Shown here one piece after another: positions 14,342 to 20,649 of a DNA stretch of 20,689 nt. Position numbers and translations under genes: made by a program. The notes below the pieces were generated by a model, which had not been told where the DNA came from, did not search any database, and saw nothing but the letters and a program-made list of their open reading frames with translations. The stretch is from SCSIO-59966 sp046566185 (GTDB lineage Bacteria; Actinomycetota; Actinomycetes; Actinomycetales; SCSIO-59966). Each line of letters opens with the position of its first letter. Position 1 is the stretch's first letter. The stretch is taken from positions 1-20,689 of the forward strand of contig JBKHXE010000162.1 of assembly GCA_046566185.1 (NCBI GenBank), written 5' to 3'.

Positions 14342-14347
14342 TAGCGT
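14342..14347 (+). promoter_or_regulatory. -10 hexamer of the prenyl-transferase operon
   Basis: TAGCGT predicts a start near 14354 and a leader of about 27 bases that contains the Shine-Dalgarno sequence GAGGAGG. TAGCGT recurs as the likely -10 of the phoH2 leader (17176) and the pta vestige (17120, minus strand). Confidence 0.45.
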
Positions 14348-14380
14348 GGCCCTCGGTCCGCCCGTCGACGAGGAGGCGCC

Positions 14381-15142
14381 ATGCGACGGCCCCACCCCCT
14401 GTACCGCGCGTACGAGCGACGCCTCGCGAAGTCGCTGCGCGCCGACCGGATGCCGAGGCACGTGGGCGTCATCCTCGACGGCAACCGGCGGTGGGCCAGG
14501 GCCACGGGCGCCGACGCCCGCCACGGGCACGAGGCGGGCGCCGACAAGATCCTCGAGTTCCTCGGGTGGTGCTCTGAGCTCGGCGTCGAGATGGTGACGC
14601 TCTGGATGCTCTCCACCGACAACCTGAACCGGCCGCAGGCCGAGCTCTCCGCGCTGCTGGAGATCATCGAAGACGTGGTCGGCCGCATCGCCGACCAGCG
14701 GCTGTGGAAGGTCAACCCGGTCGGCGCGCTCGACCTGCTGCCCGAGGCCACCGCCCGGCGGCTCAAGGAGGTGGAGGAGGAGACCCGGGACATCGAGGGC
14801 CTTCACGTCAACGTCGCGGTCGGCTACGGCGGACGACGGGAGATCGCCGACGCGGTGCGGTCCCTGCTGCACGAGCACGCCGGCAAGGGCACGTCGATCG
14901 AGGAGCTCGCGGAGGTGCTCGACGTCGAGCACATCGCCGACCACCTCTACACCCGCGGGCAGCCGGACCCCGACCTCGTCATCCGGACGTCGGGCGAGCA
15001 ACGGCTCTCCGGCTTCCTGCTCTGGCAGAGCGCGCACACCGAGCTGTACTTCTGCGAGGCGTTCTGGCCGGACTTCCGTCGTGTCGACTTCCTGCGCGCC
15101 CTGCGCGACTACTCCGGGCGCGAGCGCCGCTGGGGCACGTAG
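14381..15142 (+). CDS. cis-Prenyl transferase (isoprenyl / Z-FPP synthase, UPP synthase family)
   Basis: A 253-aa cis-prenyl transferase that adds isopentenyl diphosphate to an allylic diphosphate. The catalytic motif is GVILDGNRRWAR (29-40) with Asp33. The conserved LSTDNLNRPQAEL segment (about 77-89), NVAVGYGGRREI, and the C-terminal DLVIRTSGEQRLSGFLLWQ followed by YFCEAFWPDF are all intact. ATG 14381 has GAGGAGG upstream. Its place beside hemolysin III matches Rv1086 of M. tuberculosis, a short-chain enzyme making Z,E-farnesyl diphosphate for decaprenyl phosphate synthesis. A long-chain undecaprenyl/decaprenyl activity is the alternative, and a second paralogue elsewhere would be expected. 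The next gene begins 2 bp after its stop. Confidence 0.93.
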   Translation: MRRPHPLYRAYERRLAKSLRADRMPRHVGVILDGNRRWARATGADARHGHEAGADKILEFLGWCSELGVEMVTLWMLSTDNLNRPQAELSALLEIIEDVVGRIADQRLWKVNPVGALDLLPEATARRLKEVEEETRDIEGLHVNVAVGYGGRREIADAVRSLLHEHAGKGTSIEELAEVLDVEHIADHLYTRGQPDPDLVIRTSGEQRLSGFLLWQSAHTELYFCEAFWPDFRRVDFLRALRDYSGRERRWGT

Positions 15143-15144
15143 CC

Positions 15145-15804
15145 GTGGACACCGAGGACGTCCGCCTCGCCGTCTACACCCACTTCGCCCGGCACGGCCT
15201 GCCCCCGACGGTCGACGAGCTCGCCCAGGCTCACGAGGTGCCGGCGCCGGCCGTGCGTGACGCCCTCGCCGAGCTGGCGGCCGCGCGGCACCTGGTCCTC
15301 GACGGCTCCGGCAGCATCGTCATGGCCCACCCGTTCTCGGCCGTGCCGCTCGGCTTCTCCGTGATGGGCTCCGAGACCCTGTGGTGGGGAGGCTGCGCCT
15401 GGGACTCCTTCGCGATGGTCCACCTGCTGACCTGGGAGCCGGCGGTGCTGGTCGCCACCACCTGCCCGGCGTGCGGGCGCCCGCACGCGTGGAACGTCAC
15501 CCGCACGGCCCCGCCGGCGGGGGACCAGGTCGCCCACTTCCTGACCCCCGCGGCCCGGATGTGGGACGACATCGTCACCACCTGCGGCCACCAGCGCATC
15601 TTCTGCCACCAGGACTGCGTCGACGCCTGGCTGGGCAGGACGGCGAACAGCCCTGGCTACGTCATGGACCTGACCACCCTCTGGCGCCTCGCGTCCGGCT
15701 GGTACGCCGGCCGCCTCGAACGCGGCTACGCCCGCCGGGAGCCCGCCCACGCCGCCGACTACCTCCGCGGCGTCGGCCTCTCCGGGTCGTTCTGGGGTCT
15801 CTGA
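15145..15804 (+). CDS. Organomercurial (alkylmercury) lyase-like protein, MerB family
   Basis: A 219-aa MerB-family protein. Residues about 1-55 form a winged-helix-like domain (TVDELAQAHEVPAPAVRDALAELAAARHL), as in true MerB. The catalytic C-x-x-D is present as Cys84-Ala-Trp-Asp87 in WWGGCAWDSFAM, equivalent to Cys96/Asp99 of plasmid R831b MerB. Candidates for the second catalytic Cys are Cys147, Cys154 and Cys158 (TTCGH and IFCHQDCVDAW). An extra CPAC pair at 107-110 could bind a metal. No merA, merR or mercury transporter is nearby. GTG 15145 lies 2 bp after the prenyl-transferase stop, suggesting co-transcription. Organomercurial cleavage is possible, but another C-S or C-metal substrate is just as open. 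Confidence 0.85.
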   Translation: MDTEDVRLAVYTHFARHGLPPTVDELAQAHEVPAPAVRDALAELAAARHLVLDGSGSIVMAHPFSAVPLGFSVMGSETLWWGGCAWDSFAMVHLLTWEPAVLVATTCPACGRPHAWNVTRTAPPAGDQVAHFLTPAARMWDDIVTTCGHQRIFCHQDCVDAWLGRTANSPGYVMDLTTLWRLASGWYAGRLERGYARREPAHAADYLRGVGLSGSFWGL

Positions 15805-15818
15805 GGTCGCTCACCTCA
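15802..15818. terminator. Short hairpin containing both convergent stop codons
   Basis: TGAGGT (15802-15807) and ACCTCA (15813-15818) with a 5-base loop. The left arm starts with the TGA of the MerB-like gene and the right arm ends with the ackA stop (TCA on the plus strand). It is a candidate bidirectional terminator, short and without U-tracts. Confidence 0.4.
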
Positions 15819-17030
15819 CGAGGAGCCGGCGGCGCGCGACAGCGCCCGCACCGCCTGACGGGCGATCTCGAGCTCCTCGTTCGTCGGGACCACGGCGACC
15901 GCGACGACCGCGCCGTCCGGCGAGATCAGCCGAGAGCCGTTGCTCTGCAGGCGGTTACGCGCCGGATCCACGCTGATCCCCAGCCGCTCCAGCCCGGCGA
16001 GGCTGTGCTGGCGCACCCATGCGGCGTTCTCGCCGACCCCGGCCGTGAACGCCACCACGTCGACCCGCCCGAGGACGGCGTAGTAGGCGCCGACGTACTT
16101 GCGGATCCGGTGGCAGTAGACGTCCAGCGCGAGGCGTGCCGCGGCGGCCTCCTCGCCGTCGCCGGCGGCCCGCCGGAGCACCTCGCGGACGTCACCGGCG
16201 CCGGCCAGGGCGAGCAGCCCGCTGCTCCGGTTGAGCGCCTCGTCGACCTCGTCGATGCCGAGGCCGGCGACCCGCTGCAGGTGGGCGGCCAGGGCGGGGT
16301 CCACGTCGCCGGACCGGGTCCCCATCACGAGGCCCTCGAGCGGCGTGAGCCCCATCGACGTCTCGACGCTGCGCCCGCCGGCAACGGCGCAGGCGCTCGC
16401 GCCGTTGCCGAGGTGCAGGACGACGACGTTCGCGTCCTCCGGCGCGAGCCCGACGAGGCGTGCCGCCTCCCGGGACACGTAGGCGTGCGACGTCCCGTGG
16501 AAGCCGTAGCGGCGGACGCCGTGGTCGCGCGCCCACTCCCGCGGCACCGCGTACGTCGCCGCGGCCGCCGGCAGCGTCGCGTGGAAGGCCGTGTCGAAGA
16601 CGGCGACCTGCGGGACGTCGGCCAGGACCGACCGCGCGACCTCGAGGCCCTCGAGGTTCGCCGGGTTGTGCAGGGGTGCCAGCGGCACGAGCGAGCGCAC
16701 CGCCTCGACCACCTCGTCGTCCACGACCACGGGCTCGGTGAAGCGGTCGCCACCGTGCACCACCCGGTGCCCGACGGCCGCCAGCCCCTCGGCGTCCAGG
16801 CCCGGCCCGTGCTCGGCGAAGGCGTCGAGCACGGCACGGAGCGCGGCCTCGTGGTCGGGCAGGTCGACCTCCCGCTCGACCTCACCCTCCGGGCCGCGGT
16901 GCGTGAGGCGGCCGCCGTCCCCGATGCGCTCCGCGAGGCCGGAGGCGGCGCTCTCCCCGGACTGCGGGTCGAGCAGTGAGTACTTCACCGACGAGGAGCC
17001 CGAGTTCAGCACCAGCACGCGGCCCGTCAC
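15816..17030 (-). CDS. ackA: Acetate kinase
   Basis: A 404-aa acetate kinase, normal length, interconverting acetate + ATP and acetyl phosphate + ADP in the cytosol. Signatures are VLNSGSSSVKYSLL (7-20), the VGHRVVHGG motif around residue 90, FDTAFHATLP around residue 145 (catalytic Asp), YGFHGTSHAYVSREAA around residue 175, VLHLGNGAS, and FTAGVGENAAWVR with NEELEIARQA near the end. GTG 17030 is chosen because MTGRVLVLNSG fits the family start. It overlaps the stop of a 28-codon upstream ORF by 4 bp (GTGA). In actinobacteria pta normally lies directly upstream. Here only what looks like its first codons remain, so acetyl phosphate must come from a Pta elsewhere, from phosphoketolase, or the enzyme runs toward acetyl phosphate. 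Confidence 0.95.
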   Translation of the reverse strand: MTGRVLVLNSGSSSVKYSLLDPQSGESAASGLAERIGDGGRLTHRGPEGEVEREVDLPDHEAALRAVLDAFAEHGPGLDAEGLAAVGHRVVHGGDRFTEPVVVDDEVVEAVRSLVPLAPLHNPANLEGLEVARSVLADVPQVAVFDTAFHATLPAAAATYAVPREWARDHGVRRYGFHGTSHAYVSREAARLVGLAPEDANVVVLHLGNGASACAVAGGRSVETSMGLTPLEGLVMGTRSGDVDPALAAHLQRVAGLGIDEVDEALNRSSGLLALAGAGDVREVLRRAAGDGEEAAAARLALDVYCHRIRKYVGAYYAVLGRVDVVAFTAGVGENAAWVRQHSLAGLERLGISVDPARNRLQSNGSRLISPDGAVVAVAVVPTNEELEIARQAVRALSRAAGSS

Positions 17031-17113
17031 GGAGCATCCTCGTCGAAGCCGAGCGCGATCGCGGACGGGCCGCTCGCCGCCTCCGAGGCGGCGACGTCCA
17101 GGCTTCGTGCCAC
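17027..17113 (-). pseudogene. 28-codon ORF resembling a vestigial N-terminus of phosphate acetyltransferase (pta)
   Basis: The minus-strand ORF reads MARSLDVAASEAASGPSAIA followed by LGFDEDAP. From memory, actinobacterial Pta proteins start with something like MARSVYVASAEGDTGKSTVALG. The MARS start, the S-E/A-E then S/T-G-x-S pattern and the A-L-G ending line up, but the P-loop lysine is Pro. The ORF has TAGCGT ending 6 bases before its GTG (leaderless signature), and its TGA overlaps the ackA GTG, the place where pta ends in intact operons. I infer a pta gene reduced by internal deletion, kept perhaps as a leader that couples translation to ackA. It could instead be an unrelated leader peptide. 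The alignment was made from memory. Confidence 0.45.
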
Positions 17114-17119
17114 GGGCTC

Positions 17120-17125
17120 ACGCTA
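17120..17125 (-). promoter_or_regulatory. -10 hexamer of the ackA transcript
   Basis: On the minus strand this reads TAGCGT, ending 6 bases before GTG 17113. It predicts leaderless translation of the 28-codon ORF and coupled translation of ackA. Confidence 0.45.
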
Positions 17126-17175
17126 TCGGCGCAGCCGACGGCGTGTCGGTTCGTCCGGTGGCCGGCCGGCGGTCG

Positions 17176-17181
17176 TAGCGT
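17176..17181 (+). promoter_or_regulatory. -10 hexamer of the phoH2 leader
   Basis: TAGCGT predicts a start near 17188, ahead of the mini-ORF at 17227. The -35 is unclear. It is divergent from the ackA promoter, with the two -10 boxes about 50 bp apart. Confidence 0.4.
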
Positions 17182-17189
17182 CGGGGCCA

Positions 17190-17210
17190 CGAGCGGTCCG
17201 GTGCCGCTCG
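17190..17210 (+). other. Stem-loop at the 5' end of the predicted phoH2 leader
   Basis: CGAGCGG (17190-17196) and CCGCTCG (17204-17210) pair perfectly around 7 bases. It would sit at the very 5' end of the transcript and just before the ribosome binding site of the mini-ORF. It may stabilise or regulate the mRNA. Confidence 0.4.
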
Positions 17211-17226
17211 CACGGGAGGCCCGCCG

Positions 17227-17310
17227 ATGGAGCGATTCCAGCTCCGGGAGGGGGGCCGGAACCGGCCGCCGTCCCCGACGGCGAGCCGACCGGGCCCCAC
17301 CCGCGAGTGA
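17227..17310 (+). CDS. 27-aa mini-ORF upstream of phoH2, possible leader peptide or antitoxin-like
   Basis: ATG 17227 follows an excellent Shine-Dalgarno sequence (GGGAGG, 17214-17219). The 27-aa product is basic and Pro/Arg-rich (starts MERFQLREGGRNRP). Its TGA overlaps the GTG at 17307 (GTGA), which is in frame with phoH2 and would add 12 residues to it. In mycobacteria phoH2 has been described as the toxin half of a pair with a small upstream gene, phoAT. This ORF is in the analogous place but is short, and I see no sequence match I could defend. The alternatives are a translated leader or a chance ORF. Confidence 0.4.
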   Translation: MERFQLREGGRNRPPSPTASRPGPTRE

Positions 17311-17342
17311 CCCGGCGCCAGCGCGCCGGACAGGGAGCCGCA

Positions 17343-18653
17343 GTGGCCACGACCCGCCGTCCTGAGCGTCGCACCTACGTGCTCGACACGTCGGTCCTGC
17401 TCTCCGACCCCCGCGCGATGCTGCGGTTCGCCGAGCACGAGGTCGTCCTGCCGGTGGTGGTGGTCACCGAGCTCGAGGCGAAACGGCACCACAGCGAGCT
17501 GGGCTACTTCGCCCGGGAGGCGTTGCGACTCCTCGACGACCTGCGGGTCGAGCACGGCCGTCTCGACGCCCCGCTGCCCGTCGGTGAGGTCGGGGGCTCG
17601 CTGCGGGTGGAGCTCAACCACACCGACCCGACGGCCCTGCCCGCCGGGTTCCGCCTGGGCGACAACGACACCCGCATCCTCGCCGTCGCCGCGAACCTGC
17701 GCGCAGAGGGCCACGACGTCACGGTCGTCTCGAAGGACCTGCCGATGCGGGTGAAGGCCTCCGCGGTCGGGCTGCCGGCCGAGGAGTACCGCGCCGAGCT
17801 CGCCGTCGACAGCGGCTGGACGGGCATGACCGAGCTCGACGTCACGGCCGAGGAGATGGCCTCGCTGTACGAGACCGAGCGTCTCGACCTGGACGTCGCG
17901 CGCGACCTTCCGTGCCACACCGGACTGGTGCTGCTGTCGCCGCGTGGCTCGGCGCTCGGCCGGGTGGGGGTCGACAAGCAGGTGCGGCTGGTGCGCGGCG
18001 ACCGCGACGTCTTCGGCGTCCACGGGCGCAGCGCGGAGCAGCGGGTCGCCATCGACCTGCTGCTCGACCCCGACGTCGGAATCGTCTCGCTCGGCGGGCG
18101 CGCGGGCACGGGCAAGTCGGCGCTGGCGCTGTGCGCCGGCCTGGAGGCCGTGATGGAGCGCCGGCAGCACCGCAAGGTGGTCGTCTTCCGCCCGCTCTAC
18201 GCCGTCGGCGGGCAGGACCTGGGGTACCTGCCCGGGACCGAGGCCGAGAAGATGAACCCCTGGGGGCAGGCGGTCTTCGACACCCTCGGCGCGCTGGTCA
18301 GCCACGAGGTCGTCGAGGAGGTGATGGACCGCGGCATGCTCGAGGTGCTGCCGCTGACCCACATCCGCGGGCGCAGCCTGCACGACGCGTTCGTCGTCGT
18401 CGACGAGGCGCAGTCCCTCGAGCGCAACGTGCTGCTGACGGTGCTCAGCCGCATCGGGCAGAACAGCCGGGTCGTGCTGACGCACGACGTCGCCCAGCGC
18501 GACAACCTGCGGGTCGGGCGCCACGACGGCGTCGCCGCGGTCATCGAGGCGCTCAAGGGCCACCCCCTCTTCGCGCACGTCACCCTCACCCGCAGCGAGC
18601 GCTCACCGGTGGCCGCCCTCGTCACCGAGATGCTGGAGGGCCTCGTCCTGTAG
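17343..18653 (+). CDS. phoH2: PhoH2: PIN-domain ribonuclease fused to PhoH ATPase
   Basis: A 436-aa two-domain protein, close to the mycobacterial length. The N-terminal PIN nuclease (about residues 10-145) has the acidic residues Asp15 (YVLDTSVLL), Glu44 (VVTELEAKRHH), Asp107/Asp109 (LGDNDTRILAVA) and Asp132. The C-terminal PhoH P-loop domain (about 225-436) has Walker A GRAGTGKS (252-259), FRPLYAVGGQDLGYLPGT, Walker B VVVDEAQ (351-357) and LTHDVAQRDN. In the family, ATP-driven RNA unwinding is coupled to PIN cleavage. GTG 17343 has AGGGAG before it and gives the family-like start MATTRRPERRTYVLD. GTG 17307 (448 aa), overlapping the mini-ORF stop, is a credible alternative. It corresponds to Rv1095. 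Confidence 0.93.
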   Translation: MATTRRPERRTYVLDTSVLLSDPRAMLRFAEHEVVLPVVVVTELEAKRHHSELGYFAREALRLLDDLRVEHGRLDAPLPVGEVGGSLRVELNHTDPTALPAGFRLGDNDTRILAVAANLRAEGHDVTVVSKDLPMRVKASAVGLPAEEYRAELAVDSGWTGMTELDVTAEEMASLYETERLDLDVARDLPCHTGLVLLSPRGSALGRVGVDKQVRLVRGDRDVFGVHGRSAEQRVAIDLLLDPDVGIVSLGGRAGTGKSALALCAGLEAVMERRQHRKVVVFRPLYAVGGQDLGYLPGTEAEKMNPWGQAVFDTLGALVSHEVVEEVMDRGMLEVLPLTHIRGRSLHDAFVVVDEAQSLERNVLLTVLSRIGQNSRVVLTHDVAQRDNLRVGRHDGVAAVIEALKGHPLFAHVTLTRSERSPVAALVTEMLEGLVL

Positions 18654-18696
18654 CGCACGGCGAGATCCTCGTCACAAACAACAGGCTCCGGTTCCG

Positions 18697-18761
18697 ACGC
18701 AATAACCAGGGTTGATGCGCCTATCCGCGTGGAGTAGACGCAACAACCCTGGTTACTGCGT
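18697..18761. repeat. 65-nt near-perfect palindrome between convergent phoH2 and fumC
   Basis: The left arm 18697-18726 pairs with the right arm 18731-18761 around a GCGT loop: 27 base pairs, three mismatches (18702/18756, 18715/18743, 18720/18738) and one bulged G (18734). The core TAACCAGGGTTG is continuous. It is markedly richer in A/T than the flanking genes. The right arm contains the last two codons and the TAA stop of fumC. It may act as a bidirectional terminator, but its size and composition suggest an inserted repeat of the REP/MITE type. Confidence 0.75.
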
Positions 18762-20153
18762 GGGCGGGCGCGTCATGGCGAGGACGTCGAGGGCGGCGTC
18801 GAGCTGGGCCTCGGTGAGGTCGCCGCGCTCGAGGTAGCCGAGGTCGCGCACCGCGTCACGGATCGTGATGCCTTGCGCGACGGCGTGTTTCGCGATCTTC
18901 GCCGCCGCCTCGTAGCCGATGAGCCGGTTGAGCGGGGTGACGACCGACGGCGAGGCCTCGGCATAGTGCCGGCAGCGCTCGACGTCCGCCTCCAGCCCGG
19001 CCACCGTGCGGTCGGCCAGCAGCCGGGACGCGTTGGCCAGCAGGCGGATCGACTCCAGCACGTTGCGCGCCATCACGGGGATCATGACGTTGAGCTCGAA
19101 GGTGCCCGACGCGCCCGCCCAGGCGACCGTCGCGTCGTTTCCGACGACCTGCGCGCACACCATGAGCACGGCCTCGGGCACCACGGGGTTCACCTTGCCC
19201 GGCATGATCGAGGAGCCGGGCTGCAGGTCGGGGATGCGCAGCTCCGCCAGGCCGGTGTTCGGCCCGGAACCCATCCACCGCAGGTCGTTGCACACCTTCG
19301 TGAGGCTGACGGCCACGACGCGCAGCACGCCCGACAGCTCCACCAGGGCGTCGCGCGCCCCTTGCGCCTCGAAGTGGTCGCGCGCCTCGGTGATCGGCAG
19401 CCCGGTGTCGTCGGCGAGCAGCTCGATCACTCGCTGCGGGAAGCCCGCCGGCGTGTTGATGCCGGTGCCGACCGCGGTGCCGCCGAGCGGCACCTCGGCG
19501 ACCCGCGGCAGCGCGGCCCGTAGCCGCTCGACGCCGATCTCGACCGCGGCGGCGTAGCCGCCGAGCTCCTGCCCCAGGGTCACCGGCGTCGCGTCCATGA
19601 GGTGGGTACGTCCGGACTTCACGACGTCGCGGAACTCCGATGCCTTGCGGCGCAACGTGTCCGCGAGATGCTCGAGCGCCGGCACGAGGTCGCGCACCAC
19701 GCCGGCGGTCGCGGCCACGTGCACCGACGTCGGGAAGGTGTCGTTGCTCGACTGCGACGCGTTGACGTGGTCGTTGGGGTGCACGTCGCGCCCGAGGCGC
19801 CGCGTCGCCAGGCTGGCAACGACCTCGTTCGCGTTCATGTTGGACGACGTGCCGGAGCCGGTCTGGAAGACGTCGACCGGGAAGTGGTCGTCGTGGTCGC
19901 CCCGCGCCACCTCCTCGGCCGCCGCGACGACGGCGTCGGCCAGGTCCGCCTGGAGCACGCCGAGCTCGGCGTTGGCGCGCGCGGCGGCCTTCTTCACCCG
20001 GGCGAGGGCCTCGATGTGCCCCCGCTCGAGCCGCGCACCGCTGATCGGGAAGTTCTCGACCGCCCGCTGCGTCTGCGCGCGGTACAGCGCGTCCGCGGGG
20101 ACGCGGACCTCGCCCATCGTGTCGTGCTCGACGCGGAATGCCTGCTCGCTCAT
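18753..20153 (-). CDS. fumC: Class II fumarate hydratase
   Basis: A 466-aa iron-free fumarase of the aspartase/fumarase superfamily, interconverting fumarate and malate in the TCA cycle as a homotetramer. Three superfamily regions are intact: TGSGTSSNMNANE (98-110), SQSSNDTFPTSVH with the SGRTHLMDATP stretch (catalytic His184), and the signature GSSIMPGKVNP (313-323). Length and order match class II fumarase; no aspartase-specific features stand out. ATG 20153 is chosen over ATG 20162, because CACGAT ends 7 bases before it, as in the YyaL-type gene. M. tuberculosis fum occupies the same place after phoH2. The final codons and TAA lie in the 65-nt palindrome. Confidence 0.95.
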   Translation of the reverse strand: MSEQAFRVEHDTMGEVRVPADALYRAQTQRAVENFPISGARLERGHIEALARVKKAAARANAELGVLQADLADAVVAAAEEVARGDHDDHFPVDVFQTGSGTSSNMNANEVVASLATRRLGRDVHPNDHVNASQSSNDTFPTSVHVAATAGVVRDLVPALEHLADTLRRKASEFRDVVKSGRTHLMDATPVTLGQELGGYAAAVEIGVERLRAALPRVAEVPLGGTAVGTGINTPAGFPQRVIELLADDTGLPITEARDHFEAQGARDALVELSGVLRVVAVSLTKVCNDLRWMGSGPNTGLAELRIPDLQPGSSIMPGKVNPVVPEAVLMVCAQVVGNDATVAWAGASGTFELNVMIPVMARNVLESIRLLANASRLLADRTVAGLEADVERCRHYAEASPSVVTPLNRLIGYEAAAKIAKHAVAQGITIRDAVRDLGYLERGDLTEAQLDAALDVLAMTRPPTQ

Positions 20154-20160
20154 GGTCCCC

Positions 20161-20166
20161 ATCGTG
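20161..20166 (-). promoter_or_regulatory. -10 hexamer, leaderless promoter of fumC
   Basis: On the minus strand this reads CACGAT, ending 7 bases before ATG 20153. The divergent gene starts only 46 bp away. Confidence 0.45.
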
Positions 20167-20187
20167 GCCGCTGAACGGGGGACGTGC

Positions 20188-20193
20188 CACGCT
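20188..20193 (+). promoter_or_regulatory. -10 hexamer, leaderless promoter of the methyltransferase-family gene
   Basis: CACGCT, preceded by TGC, ends 6 bases before GTG 20200. It lies where the fumC -35 should be. Confidence 0.4.
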
Positions 20194-20199
20194 GAGCAC

Positions 20200-20649
20200 G
20201 TGAACGCGCGCGACTCGGTGCTCGCTGCTCAGGCGGCCGCGCTGGCGGGCCTCGGGTGGCCGGGTCGGCCCCGGTGGCACCTGCCGGCGCCGGTGCGGAC
20301 GGCCGCCGCCGCCGCGCTCCTGGCCGGCGGCGCACTCGCCCTCGCCGGGGCGGTCGAGCAGGGCCGGCAGCTCACCCCGCGCATCGACCCGCCCGACGAC
20401 GCGCGGCTGCTCACCTCCGGCGTGTACCGGTGGAGCCGCCACCCCGTCTACGCGGGGCTGCTCGTGGCGGGCGCCGGTCTCGCCGTGCTGCGGCGCCGAC
20501 CGGAGCCGCTGGCCGCGTGGTCCGCGCTCGCGGCCGTGCTGCACCTGAAGTCCGGGCTGGAGGAGCAGGCGCTCCGCCGCCGCTTCGGCTCCGCCTACGA
20601 CGCCTACGCGGCCCGGACCCCCCGGCTGCTCGGCCGGCCCGCGCGGTGA
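20200..20649 (+). CDS. Isoprenylcysteine carboxyl methyltransferase (ICMT)-family membrane protein
   Basis: A 149-aa membrane protein of the ICMT/phospholipid methyltransferase superfamily. Hydrophobic helices lie at about residues 32-52 and 82-98, with a third around 103-118. The S-adenosylmethionine-site signature is present: LLTSGVYRWSRHPVYAGLL (70-88, with the SRHPVY core) and the C-terminal EEQALRRRFGSAYDAYAAR (121-139). Bacterial members methylate unknown lipids or small molecules; a prenyl-cysteine substrate is unlikely. GTG 20200 follows a -10-like hexamer and gives a compact protein. Its stop overlaps the next GTG (GTGA), so the two are probably co-translated. Confidence 0.85.
   Translation: MNARDSVLAAQAAALAGLGWPGRPRWHLPAPVRTAAAAALLAGGALALAGAVEQGRQLTPRIDPPDDARLLTSGVYRWSRHPVYAGLLVAGAGLAVLRRRPEPLAAWSALAAVLHLKSGLEEQALRRRFGSAYDAYAARTPRLLGRPAR

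Noticed and set aside
17253..17266. GGCCGGAACCGGCC palindrome as a restriction or regulatory site in the phoH2 leader
   Set aside because: It is a short GC palindrome of a kind expected by chance in DNA this rich in G and C, and its loop is too small for a stable RNA hairpin.
18697..18761. Integron attC site
   Set aside because: The palindrome has the right length and extrahelical bases, but it lacks the RYYYAAC/GTTRRRY boxes at the ends, and there is no integrase or cassette array.
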